A stretch of DNA of 58,802 nucleotides, taken from positions 1 through 58,802 of the forward strand of contig JAUZFR010000057.1 in assembly GCA_030840335.1 (NCBI GenBank), written 5' to 3'. Below are positions 31,987-39,489 of the stretch, piece after piece (within the stretch, counting starts at the first letter, position 1; the number at the start of each line of letters is the position of its first letter). Source of the stretch: Actinomycetota bacterium. GTDB lineage: Bacteria > Actinomycetota > Actinomycetes > Actinomycetales > Microbacteriaceae. The position numbers and the translations under genes were made by a program. The notes under the pieces are model-generated. The model was not told the origin of the DNA. It did not search any database and saw nothing but the letters and a program-made list of their open reading frames with translations.

Positions 31987-32682
31987 CTAGAACAACCGCT
32001 GGTGCGAGTCGTCCATGCCGCGCATCGCGTCATAGTCGAGAAGCAGACAGCGGATGCCGCGGTCGGTTGCAAGGGTTCGTGCCTGCGGTTTGATTTCCTG
32101 CGCCGCAAATACGCCGACAACGGGCGCAAGCAGCGGGTCGCGGTTCATCAGTTCGAGGTAGCGGGTCAGTTGCTCGACGCCGTCGATGTCGCCGCGGCGC
32201 TTGATCTCGACGGCGACCGAGCCGCCGCCGGCATCCTTCGCGAGGATGTCCACCGGCCCGATTGCGGTCATGTATTCGCGCCGGACCAGGCGATGCCCAT
32301 CGCCAAGCAGCTCGATCTGCTCGGCGAGCAGCTTCTGCAGGTCGGCTTCGACACCATCCTTTTGCAGCCCTGGATCGACGCCCAGCTCGTGAGAGGTGTC
32401 GTGCAGGATCTCGTGGATCGAAATGACCAACAGGTCGGCGGTTTTCGCCTGCGCGACCTTCCAGACTTCGCTGACACCGGCACCGCGCTGTGGCTCGTCG
32501 GGCTCGAGAACCGTGAGCACGCAGGGCGGGCTCATCCAGTTGAGCGGCTTGTACGACAGCGAATCCGAATGCACGAGCACGCTGCCGTCACTCTTGACGA
32601 CGAGCAGGCGCGTCGCGAGCGGCAAATGGGCACTCAAACGGCCCGCGTAATCCACGGAACAGCGAGCAATGACGAGACGCAC
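31987..32682 (-). CDS. nucS: Mismatch-specific endonuclease NucS
   Basis: A 231-residue NucS/EndoMS nuclease, which in actinobacteria cuts both strands at mismatches in place of MutS/MutL. The N-terminal domain begins [21 protein letters not shown] and contains SYKPLNWM. The C-terminal nuclease domain has [20 protein letters not shown] (D...ExK active site). The last residues, QRLF, match the short terminal motif through which NucS binds the beta clamp. The start follows the MFS gene stop by nine bases, so it may be co-transcribed with it. Confidence 0.93.
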   Translation of the reverse strand: MRLVIARCSVDYAGRLSAHLPLATRLLVVKSDGSVLVHSDSLSYKPLNWMSPPCVLTVLEPDEPQRGAGVSEVWKVAQAKTADLLVISIHEILHDTSHELGVDPGLQKDGVEADLQKLLAEQIELLGDGHRLVRREYMTAIGPVDILAKDAGGGSVAVEIKRRGDIDGVEQLTRYLELMNRDPLLAPVVGVFAAQEIKPQARTLATDRGIRCLLLDYDAMRGMDDSHQRLF

Positions 32683-32691
32683 GCGTCGAGC

Positions 32692-33954
32692 CTACGGCGT
32701 CGTCGCCTCCGAGATTGCCGGGGACTGCGGCTCACGCGCCGCGAACGACGCAAAGCCGGCGACTGCTGCGAGTACGAGCACCAGGAGGAGTCCGCGCAGG
32801 ATGCCGAATTGCTCACCGAGGAATCCAATGGCGGGCGGGCCGACCAGAAAGGCGACGTACCCGATCGTTGCGACTGCACTGACACGGGCGGCTGCCTTGC
32901 GCGGATCGTCGGCGGCCGCGGACATCCCCACGGGGAAGCCGAGCGAGGCGCCGAGGCCCCACAACACGACACCGACGATGTCGATCCAGAACACCGGCAC
33001 GAAGATGAAAATGATCAGCCCGATCGCGGCGAGGATGGCGCTGCCACGAAGCACGGGAACGCGCCCGAAGCGGTCCAGAACTCGCACGCCTGCGACTCGC
33101 CCGATCGTCATCGCCGTCACAAAGATGCCGAGAACGAGGGCGCCGGTCGCGCGGTCGGTGCCGTGTCCGTGCACGCTCGCGTAGGAAGCCCAGTCGTTGG
33201 CCGAGCCCTCGGTGAATGCCATTCCGAGCACGATCAGCCCGATGAGCAGCGTGCGCGGGTCGCGCCATATGGTCAGCCGTGAGCGCCAGGTGTCGGCGGG
33301 GTGCGACTCCGCGCTCGCAGCGAGCGCGGCTTCGTCGATCTCGGGCAGCAGGAATCGGACCGCGACAAACGTTCCGGCGATGATGATCGCGGCGAGAACG
33401 GTGATGTGAATCTCGAGCGGCACGTGCAGGCCCTCAGCCAGCGCGCCAAGACCCGCACCGACGATCGTGCCACCGCTGAAGAACGCGTGATAGATCGGCA
33501 TGATGCTGCGGCCGAGCTTGCGCTCATTGGCTGCGCCAGAGACGTTCATGGCCACATCGCAGGTGCCGATGGCCCCGCCGAACACGATGAGGGCGGCAAA
33601 TGAGATGGCGAATGAGCCGAAGACCGCGACGCCGAAGGATGCTGCCGCGAGCGCCACTGAGGCAACGATCAGGACGATCAGGATGACGCGACGTGCGCCG
33701 AAGATCGCGACAAGGTGACCGGACGCCAGAAGGCCGACTATCGAGCCAACCGCGACGCCGAACAGCAGTACGCCGATCTGCGCGGTCGACAGGTCCAGCG
33801 CCGCGCCGATCGCGGGAATTCGCGCTGCCCAGCTAGCCATGCCTACGCCGCACGCGGCGAAGATCACGAAGAGCGCGTTGCGCCAGCCTCGCACCGCTCC
33901 GGGCGAATACGCGTCGAGTGTTGCGGGGGTGTACGGAGTAGTTTCCTGCGACAT
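32692..33954 (-). CDS. MFS transporter
   Basis: A 420-residue major facilitator with twelve predicted helices. The loop between helices 2 and 3 carries GHLVAIFGARRVI, and a corresponding GRVAGVRVLDRFGRVPVL appears in the second half. It resembles the FucP/YbjJ-like group of sugar or unknown-substrate carriers. It diverges from a LacI-type regulator across 87 bases with palindromic operators, so its substrate is probably the sugar or ligand sensed by that regulator. Confidence 0.87.
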   Translation of the reverse strand: MSQETTPYTPATLDAYSPGAVRGWRNALFVIFAACGVGMASWAARIPAIGAALDLSTAQIGVLLFGVAVGSIVGLLASGHLVAIFGARRVILIVLIVASVALAAASFGVAVFGSFAISFAALIVFGGAIGTCDVAMNVSGAANERKLGRSIMPIYHAFFSGGTIVGAGLGALAEGLHVPLEIHITVLAAIIIAGTFVAVRFLLPEIDEAALAASAESHPADTWRSRLTIWRDPRTLLIGLIVLGMAFTEGSANDWASYASVHGHGTDRATGALVLGIFVTAMTIGRVAGVRVLDRFGRVPVLRGSAILAAIGLIIFIFVPVFWIDIVGVVLWGLGASLGFPVGMSAAADDPRKAAARVSAVATIGYVAFLVGPPAIGFLGEQFGILRGLLLVLVLAAVAGFASFAAREPQSPAISEATTP

Positions 33955-33997
33955 GGAATTCCTGGATGGAGGGCGGGAACGGGCCAGTTCAAGCTGT

Positions 33998-34026
33998 ATC
34001 GAATCGATTCGATCGTATCGATTCGA
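33998..34026. promoter_or_regulatory. LacI-type operator between MFS and lacI-type genes
   Basis: A perfect 16-base palindrome ATCGAATCGATTCGAT (33998-34013) is followed by a second partial copy ATCGATTCGA (34017-34026). TCGAATCGAT (33999-34008) and the second copy also form an eight-base-spaced inverted repeat. It lies just before the LacI-type start. Confidence 0.7.
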
Positions 34027-34041
34027 CTAAGCTACCAATCC

Positions 34042-35112
34042 ATGAGCTCCGAGGCAAGCCACGGGCGAGCGCGACCCAATCTCGCGGCCGTCGCCGCGCT
34101 TGCCGGAGTATCGCGCTCGACGGCGTCGCTCGCGTTCAGCGGCGCCGGCCCCGTCTCCGCCGCAACCAGGGCACGCGTGCTCGCCGCCGCCGAGAAACTC
34201 AACTACGCGGGCCCGGATCCGCGCGCGCAATCGTTACGCAGAGGACGCTCGGGCATCGTCGGCGTCGTGCTTGAAGACACCCTCGCGGATGCCTTCCGCG
34301 ACCCGATGAACATCGCCATGCTTGACGGCATCGCCGACGAAACGGGTAGCGCGGGTGCCAGCCTGCTTCTGCTCACTGAAGTCGGTCCGGACCGCGCGAG
34401 CATCGCATCCGCTCCCATGGACGGGGTAATCCTGATCGGATGCAGCACCAGCCTCGACGAGTCGGTCGCTATCGTGCGTCAGCGCGGCCTGCCGATCGTG
34501 GCAATCGAAGCACAGCCCATGGACGCTGTGCTGCCAATTGCACTCGACAACCGCTTCGCCACCTCCACCGCGGCACGGCACCTCAAAGGCCTCGGCCACG
34601 AGCGCATTGCGGTCGTCGCACTTCCACTCGAACGCCCGCACCTCGCGGCTCCACTACCCGCGAACTGGGAGGCGACAGCGACCTCGTACACCGCCATCCA
34701 GAGGCTGAAGGGCGTGAGCGACGTCTTCGACTCCTTCACAGGATTCGTCGCATCGCAGAGTTCGATCGAGGCGGGCGAGGTGGCGGGGGCGGCGCTGCTG
34801 GATGTCGACGGGGACCGGCCGACCGCGATTATCGCCCAGAGCGACCTGATCGCCGTCGGGGTGATCCACGCGGCCGAATCGCTCGGGCTCTCCGTGCCCG
34901 GCGACCTGAGCGTCATCGGATTCGACGGCGTACGCGTCGACCTGGGCCAGCACGACCTGGCCACGCTCGTTCAACCGGCGGTCGAGAAGGGTCGCGCCGC
35001 CGGTCGCGCGGTCATGGACATGCTGGCGGGTCGCGAGGGCGTTGCGGCGAACTTCACGAGCCGGTTCCACGAGGGCAACACGACCGCCCCGCCGGTTATC
35101 CACCTGAGTTGA
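34042..35112 (+). CDS. LacI-family transcriptional regulator
   Basis: A 356-residue regulator: N-terminal helix-turn-helix (NLAAVAALAGVSRSTASLAFSG) and hinge helix (YAGPDPRAQSLRRGRSG), then a sugar-binding fold with typical closing segments (DGDRPTAIIAQSDLIAVGVIHAAESLGLSVPGDLSVIGFDG). The ATG at 34042 is the natural start, since this frame further upstream runs against the MFS gene. It probably represses the divergent MFS gene and itself through the palindromes at 33998-34026. Confidence 0.9.
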   Translation: MSSEASHGRARPNLAAVAALAGVSRSTASLAFSGAGPVSAATRARVLAAAEKLNYAGPDPRAQSLRRGRSGIVGVVLEDTLADAFRDPMNIAMLDGIADETGSAGASLLLLTEVGPDRASIASAPMDGVILIGCSTSLDESVAIVRQRGLPIVAIEAQPMDAVLPIALDNRFATSTAARHLKGLGHERIAVVALPLERPHLAAPLPANWEATATSYTAIQRLKGVSDVFDSFTGFVASQSSIEAGEVAGAALLDVDGDRPTAIIAQSDLIAVGVIHAAESLGLSVPGDLSVIGFDGVRVDLGQHDLATLVQPAVEKGRAAGRAVMDMLAGREGVAANFTSRFHEGNTTAPPVIHLS

Positions 35113-35160
35113 CTCAAATGGCGGTCATGTCTTCGCCATAGCGGCCATTTGCGTCAACTC
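35106..35160. repeat. Dispersed palindrome, copy 1
   Basis: Arms of 17 bases (35106-35122 and 35144-35160; GAGTTGACTCAAATGGC against GCCATTTGCGTCAACTC) with one mismatch and a 21-base loop. It overlaps the LacI-type stop and lies between convergent genes, so it can terminate both. A competing inner hairpin ATGGCG/CGCCAT (35118-35123, 35134-35139) is possible. A closely similar element is at 42191-42245. Confidence 0.75.
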
Positions 35161-35169
35161 GACGGGGAG

Positions 35170-36153
35170 TTAAGCCCGCTTCACCAGCGCGTCGAGGGAT
35201 GCGTTCACTTTCGCGTCGACCACGCGCCGGGATTCCGCCCCGTCGTACCAATCGATGATCTCGCGCGCACCCTGAGCGAAGGGGATCGTCGCGACATAGT
35301 CGGGCACGAGCGACTTGACCTTCGAGTTGTCGAATACGACCGAGTGCGCCTTGTCGCCAACAAGCCCGGGGCCCCACTCGGGAATCTCGCGAGCAATGGT
35401 CTCGGACGCGACGTGAACGAGTGTCGGCTCGACGCCCGCGGCGTGAGCCAGGATGCGGTAGATGGCATCCCAGGGCATGACATCATCCGACGTGATCTGG
35501 AACGTGTCGCCCACCGCGGCCGGATGGCCGAGGAGGCCGACGAACGCCTTGGCGAAGTCGCGCGAGTGGGTGAGCGTCCAGAGTGAGGTCCCGTCGCCAT
35601 GCACGACGACGGGGAGGCCGCGACGCATCCTGTCGATGATCGTCCACCCGCCATCAATCGGGATCAGCGTCTGGTCGTAGGTGTGGGACGGGCGGACGAT
35701 CGTGGCCGGGAAACCCGCTTCGCGATATGCCGCGACCAGGGCATCCTCACTGGCGATCTTGTCGCGCGAGTACTGCCAGAACGGGTTCTTGAGCGGTGTC
35801 GACTCCGTAATGGGGAGTCGCGCGACGGGCTTCTGGTACGCGGATGCCGACGAGATGTACACGTACTGCGCGGTTCGGCCGGTGAACAGGTCGATGTCGC
35901 CGCGCACTTGCGTGGGCAGGAACGAGCGGAAGTTCACGACGACGTCGAAGTCGTTCGAGCCGATCGCCTCGGAGATGGACTTCGCGTCGCCCGCGTCGCC
36001 GGTGACATGCTTCGCGCCGGGGATTGGTGGCCGGGCGTCGCTCACTCCACGATTGAGAAGGGTGAGATCGAAGCCACGCTCGATGGCTAGACGACTGACC
36101 GATGAACTGATGATGCCATTGCCGCCGATGAACAGGGCGCGTAGAGAAGTCAC
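35170..36153 (-). CDS. NAD-dependent epimerase/dehydratase-like protein (extended SDR)
   Basis: A 327-residue extended short-chain dehydrogenase fold. The N-terminal nucleotide loop is FIGGNGIISSSVSR and the catalytic YSRDK sits near residues 138-142, after SSASAYQK. The C-terminal half resembles sugar-nucleotide epimerases (VVVHGDGTSLWTLTHSRDFAKAF). The substrate is unknown. The arginine-poor glycine loop (GGNGIIS) fits NAD over NADP. It stands alone, convergent with the LacI-type gene. Confidence 0.85.
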   Translation of the reverse strand: MTSLRALFIGGNGIISSSVSRLAIERGFDLTLLNRGVSDARPPIPGAKHVTGDAGDAKSISEAIGSNDFDVVVNFRSFLPTQVRGDIDLFTGRTAQYVYISSASAYQKPVARLPITESTPLKNPFWQYSRDKIASEDALVAAYREAGFPATIVRPSHTYDQTLIPIDGGWTIIDRMRRGLPVVVHGDGTSLWTLTHSRDFAKAFVGLLGHPAAVGDTFQITSDDVMPWDAIYRILAHAAGVEPTLVHVASETIAREIPEWGPGLVGDKAHSVVFDNSKVKSLVPDYVATIPFAQGAREIIDWYDGAESRRVVDAKVNASLDALVKRA

Positions 36154-36272
36154 CGCTCAAGCCTAGATCGCGCGCGGGGGTCACTGGACAACGAGAAGTT
36201 TCGTATTTGCCGGCCAGTTGGAGGGAGCTCCCGACGAAGTCCGGGACTGAGAAGCATTTAGGCTGGAGGCCT

Positions 36273-38243
36273 ATGAGCGAAACGACTTCCCCAGTGTCTG
36301 GTATTGACGTCAATGAACTCGACCCGGCGGTGCGACCGCAGGATGACCTGTTCCGTCATGTGAATGGAAAGTGGATCGAGCGAACCGAGATTCCGTCGGA
36401 CAAAGCTCGCTACGGCTCGTTCTATGTTCTCGCAGAGGAAGCCGAAAAGGCCGTCCGCGAGATCATCGAAGGAGCGCACAACGCCCCCAACGGGTCGGAG
36501 GAGCGCAAATTCGGCGACCTCTATCTGAGCTTCATGGATGAGGACCGGATCGAGAAACTGGGAGCGGCGCCGCTGGTCCCGCTGCTCGAGCAGGTTGCAG
36601 CCATCGACTCCATCTCGTCGTTCCTCGAGAAGCTCGGCGAATTCGAACGCAAGGGCACAAGCGGATTCGTCCAGCTCTTCGTGGACAACGATCCCGGCAA
36701 CCCCGAGCGCTACCTGGTGTTTGTGGAGCAGGCCGGTCTCGGACTGCCCGACGAGTCGTACTACCGCGAAGAGAAGTTTGCGGACATCCGTGAGAAGTAC
36801 GTCGAGTACCTCGAGCGCATCCTGACCCTGTCCGGCCTCGACGACGCGAGCACTCGCGCCGGCCGCATTTTCGCGCTCGAGACCGAGATCGCCGGCCATC
36901 ACTGGGACAACGTGAAGTCGCGAGACAGCGAGGCGACCTACAACCTGCGTTCGTGGGCCGAGTTCGCGGGCGACACCACGGGGGAGTTCGACCTGAACAC
37001 CTGGCGTGCCGCGGTGGGAGCGCCCGAGGGAGCATTCGATGAGCTGGTCGTGCGCCAGCCGAGTTTCGTTGAGTCGCTGCCGGCGCTGGTTGCGGCATCC
37101 GATCTCGACTCGTGGAAGGACTGGCTGGCCTGGCAGGTCATCCGTTCGAACGCGTCGTACCTCAGCTCGAACTTCGTCGACGCCAACTTCGATTTCTACG
37201 GCAAGACCCTGACCGGAACCCCCGAGCTTCGCGCTCGCTGGAAGCGCGGGGTCTCGCTCGTCGAGGGCTCGCTTGGGGAGGCCGTTGGACGCTCGTACGT
37301 CGAGCGCCACTTTCGCCCCGAGGCGAAGGTCGCGATGGATGAACTGGTCGGCAACCTCGTCGAGGCATACCGCGACAGCATCACCAACCTCGAGTGGATG
37401 ACGCAGGACACCAGGGCGAAGGCGATCGAGAAACTCGACAAGTTCACTCCGAAAATCGGATATCCCGTGAAGTGGCGCGATTATTCGACGCTGTCGATCA
37501 CGCCCGACGACCTGCTCGGAAATGTGGCCGCGACCAACGAGTTCGAGTTTCAGCGCGAACTCGGCAAGATCGGCAAGCCGCTGGATCGCGATGAGTGGTT
37601 CATGACGCCGCAAACGATCAACGCGTACTACAACCCCGGCTTCAACGAGATCGTGTTTCCCGCGGCAATCCTGCAGTTCCCGTTCTTCGTCGCGGACCGG
37701 GACGCGGCATCCAACTATGGAGCAATCGGTGCCGTCATCGGTCACGAAATCGGCCACGGCTTCGACGACCAGGGCTCGAAATTCGATGGCGACGGCAGGC
37801 TGACCGACTGGTGGACTCCCGAGGATCGCACCGCGTTCGAAGAGCGCACCGCGTCCCTCATTGAGCAGTACAACGCGCTTGCCCCGCTGCAGACGCCCGA
37901 CCATCATGTCAACGGTGCTCTCACGATCGGCGAGAACATCGGCGATCTCGGTGGACTCGCGATCGCGTGGAAGGCCTACCTGATTTCCCTCGACGGCACG
38001 GAGCCGCCGATTGTCGACGGGTTGACCGGCGCGGAGCGGTTCTTCCTCTCCTGGGCACAGGCATGGCAATTCAAATCGAGGGATGAAGAAGTGATCCGAT
38101 TGCTTGCGATCGACCCACATTCGCCCAGCGAGTTCCGCTGCAACCAGATCGTCCGTAACATCGACGATTACTACACAACGTTCGGCGTCACTGAGTCGGA
38201 TGCCCTGTGGCTTGCACCCGAAAACCGCGTCACCATTTGGTGA
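36273..38243 (+). CDS. M13-family zinc metallopeptidase (PepO-like)
   Basis: A 656-residue neprilysin-type peptidase. The zinc site is HEIGH (491-495) plus E554 in ENIGDLGG; the NAYYNP substrate-binding segment lies about 35 residues before HEIGH. The N-terminus (VRPQDDLFRHVNGKWIERTEIP) is typical of the bacterial cytoplasmic M13 group, with no signal peptide. It would cleave short peptides. The family's usual C-terminal CxxW is TIW here, without the cysteine. GGAGG lies close before the ATG at 36273. The next gene starts 35 bases later. Confidence 0.92.
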   Translation: MSETTSPVSGIDVNELDPAVRPQDDLFRHVNGKWIERTEIPSDKARYGSFYVLAEEAEKAVREIIEGAHNAPNGSEERKFGDLYLSFMDEDRIEKLGAAPLVPLLEQVAAIDSISSFLEKLGEFERKGTSGFVQLFVDNDPGNPERYLVFVEQAGLGLPDESYYREEKFADIREKYVEYLERILTLSGLDDASTRAGRIFALETEIAGHHWDNVKSRDSEATYNLRSWAEFAGDTTGEFDLNTWRAAVGAPEGAFDELVVRQPSFVESLPALVAASDLDSWKDWLAWQVIRSNASYLSSNFVDANFDFYGKTLTGTPELRARWKRGVSLVEGSLGEAVGRSYVERHFRPEAKVAMDELVGNLVEAYRDSITNLEWMTQDTRAKAIEKLDKFTPKIGYPVKWRDYSTLSITPDDLLGNVAATNEFEFQRELGKIGKPLDRDEWFMTPQTINAYYNPGFNEIVFPAAILQFPFFVADRDAASNYGAIGAVIGHEIGHGFDDQGSKFDGDGRLTDWWTPEDRTAFEERTASLIEQYNALAPLQTPDHHVNGALTIGENIGDLGGLAIAWKAYLISLDGTEPPIVDGLTGAERFFLSWAQAWQFKSRDEEVIRLLAIDPHSPSEFRCNQIVRNIDDYYTTFGVTESDALWLAPENRVTIW

Positions 38244-38278
38244 TGCACGCCGCCAGCACCGACTACTGAAGGCACGAC

Positions 38279-39187
38279 TTGGTAGATACGGCACGAACCC
38301 GTGAGCGTTGGGATCGGATCCACGATCCCAAGGAACCGAGACACAAGAGCGCCGAGAAGGTCGATAACTTCTCAGGCACTTTTACTGCGCTCGGGGAACT
38401 CGCTTACGAAGGTGCCCAGGTCTCCGCGAATGTCGTCGACCTTCGCACCGGTCGGATTCTGGTTTCCATCGATGATCGAATCGTGTTGCCGACGGCCAGT
38501 ATCGGCAAGATTCTCCTGCTCATCGAGGTGTCGGCCAGGCTGACCGGGCGGGACTTCTCCGGATACGGCATTCTCGACAAGACCCCACGGGACGCGGTCG
38601 GCGACTCGGGCATCTGGCAACATCTCCAGGCTCCGGCGCTTCCGGTTACCGACCTCGCGACGATTGTGGGCGCCACGAGCGACAATCTCGCGACCAACGT
38701 GCTTCTGCGCCAGGTCGGCCTCGCCGCAGTGCGCGCGCGAACCGAGTCGCTTGGGCTCGCGCGCACCGCGTTGCTCGACCTCGTTCGAGACCAGCGGGGG
38801 CCGGATGATGCGCCGCAGCTGTCCGTCGGATCGACAGCCGAGCTGGCGTGGCTGTTCGGCGCCCTTGCGAGGAGCGAGATCGTCGATCCGTTGACGAGTC
38901 AGCGGGTAATGGGCTGGCTGTCGCTCAACGCCGACCTGTCGCTGGTGGCCAGCGCGTTCGGCCTTGATCCCCTTTCCCATAGGGGGGTTGACCACAACAC
39001 GCTTCTTGTGAACAAGACCGGTTCCGACGTCGGCGTTAGGTCTGAGGCCGGCGCGTTGCGAGGGGCGAGATCGTCCCTCGCATACGCGGTTTCCGTGCAA
39101 TTCAACGACGACGGGCTTCCCGCCCGACTGCGGGCGCTCGACGCAATGCGCACGGTTGGGTACGACCTGCTCGAGTACGTGCACTGA
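38279..39187 (+). CDS. Serine hydrolase with class A beta-lactamase fold, no signal peptide
   Basis: A 302-residue protein starting with TTG behind GAAGG. All three core motifs of the penicillin-interacting fold are present: SxxK (S74-I-G-K77), SDN (S134-D-N136) and KTG (K246-T-G248). The omega-loop glutamate that deacylates penicillin in class A enzymes is not evident; the region reads RDQRGPDDAPQ. The N-terminus is charged with no export signal. A cytoplasmic peptidase, amidase or esterase is more likely than a secreted beta-lactamase. It may share a transcript with the M13 peptidase. Confidence 0.78.
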   Translation: MVDTARTRERWDRIHDPKEPRHKSAEKVDNFSGTFTALGELAYEGAQVSANVVDLRTGRILVSIDDRIVLPTASIGKILLLIEVSARLTGRDFSGYGILDKTPRDAVGDSGIWQHLQAPALPVTDLATIVGATSDNLATNVLLRQVGLAAVRARTESLGLARTALLDLVRDQRGPDDAPQLSVGSTAELAWLFGALARSEIVDPLTSQRVMGWLSLNADLSLVASAFGLDPLSHRGVDHNTLLVNKTGSDVGVRSEAGALRGARSSLAYAVSVQFNDDGLPARLRALDAMRTVGYDLLEYVH

Positions 39188-39489
39188 ATCACGGATCACG
39201 GTTGGGGACGGATTGTTGTCCCACTTTCGGGGGACGTGATACCGTGAGCGTGCACCTGGGATTTGCGAACCCGAATCGCGAATCCGACCCGACAGTGTGT
39301 ACCAAAGAAGGTGATTGCCCCACGCATTAATCCCGCGCTGGCTCTGGCTCATTCGAGCCGCCAGCGCTGAGTCGCTTACCCCAATCTGGCCGCCTCCCCC
39401 GACGACCAGCGCCGCCACCCACGGCGTATTACCGCGCCCTAGCGCGTACCCAACCCGAAATTCCTTCCCCCAAGGAGAACCCGAACACC
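39188..39489 (+). promoter_or_regulatory. Promoter and long leader of the surface-protein gene
   Basis: This 302-base gap holds TTGTTG (39213-39218) and TGATAC (39237-39242) with 18-base spacing, a plausible promoter that would give a leader of about 240 bases. GGGAC, GTCCC and GGGGAC half-sites surround the -35 and could bind a regulator. I see no open reading frame with coding character and no riboswitch I can name. Confidence 0.45.

Noticed and set aside
36258-38294. 678-residue open frame antisense to the M13 peptidase
   Set aside because: Long antisense frames are expected in high-GC genes. The translation has no recognisable motif, while the opposite strand encodes a complete peptidase.
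38279-39187. Acquired antibiotic-resistance beta-lactamase
   Set aside because: No signal peptide, no evident catalytic omega-loop glutamate, composition like its neighbours and no mobile element.
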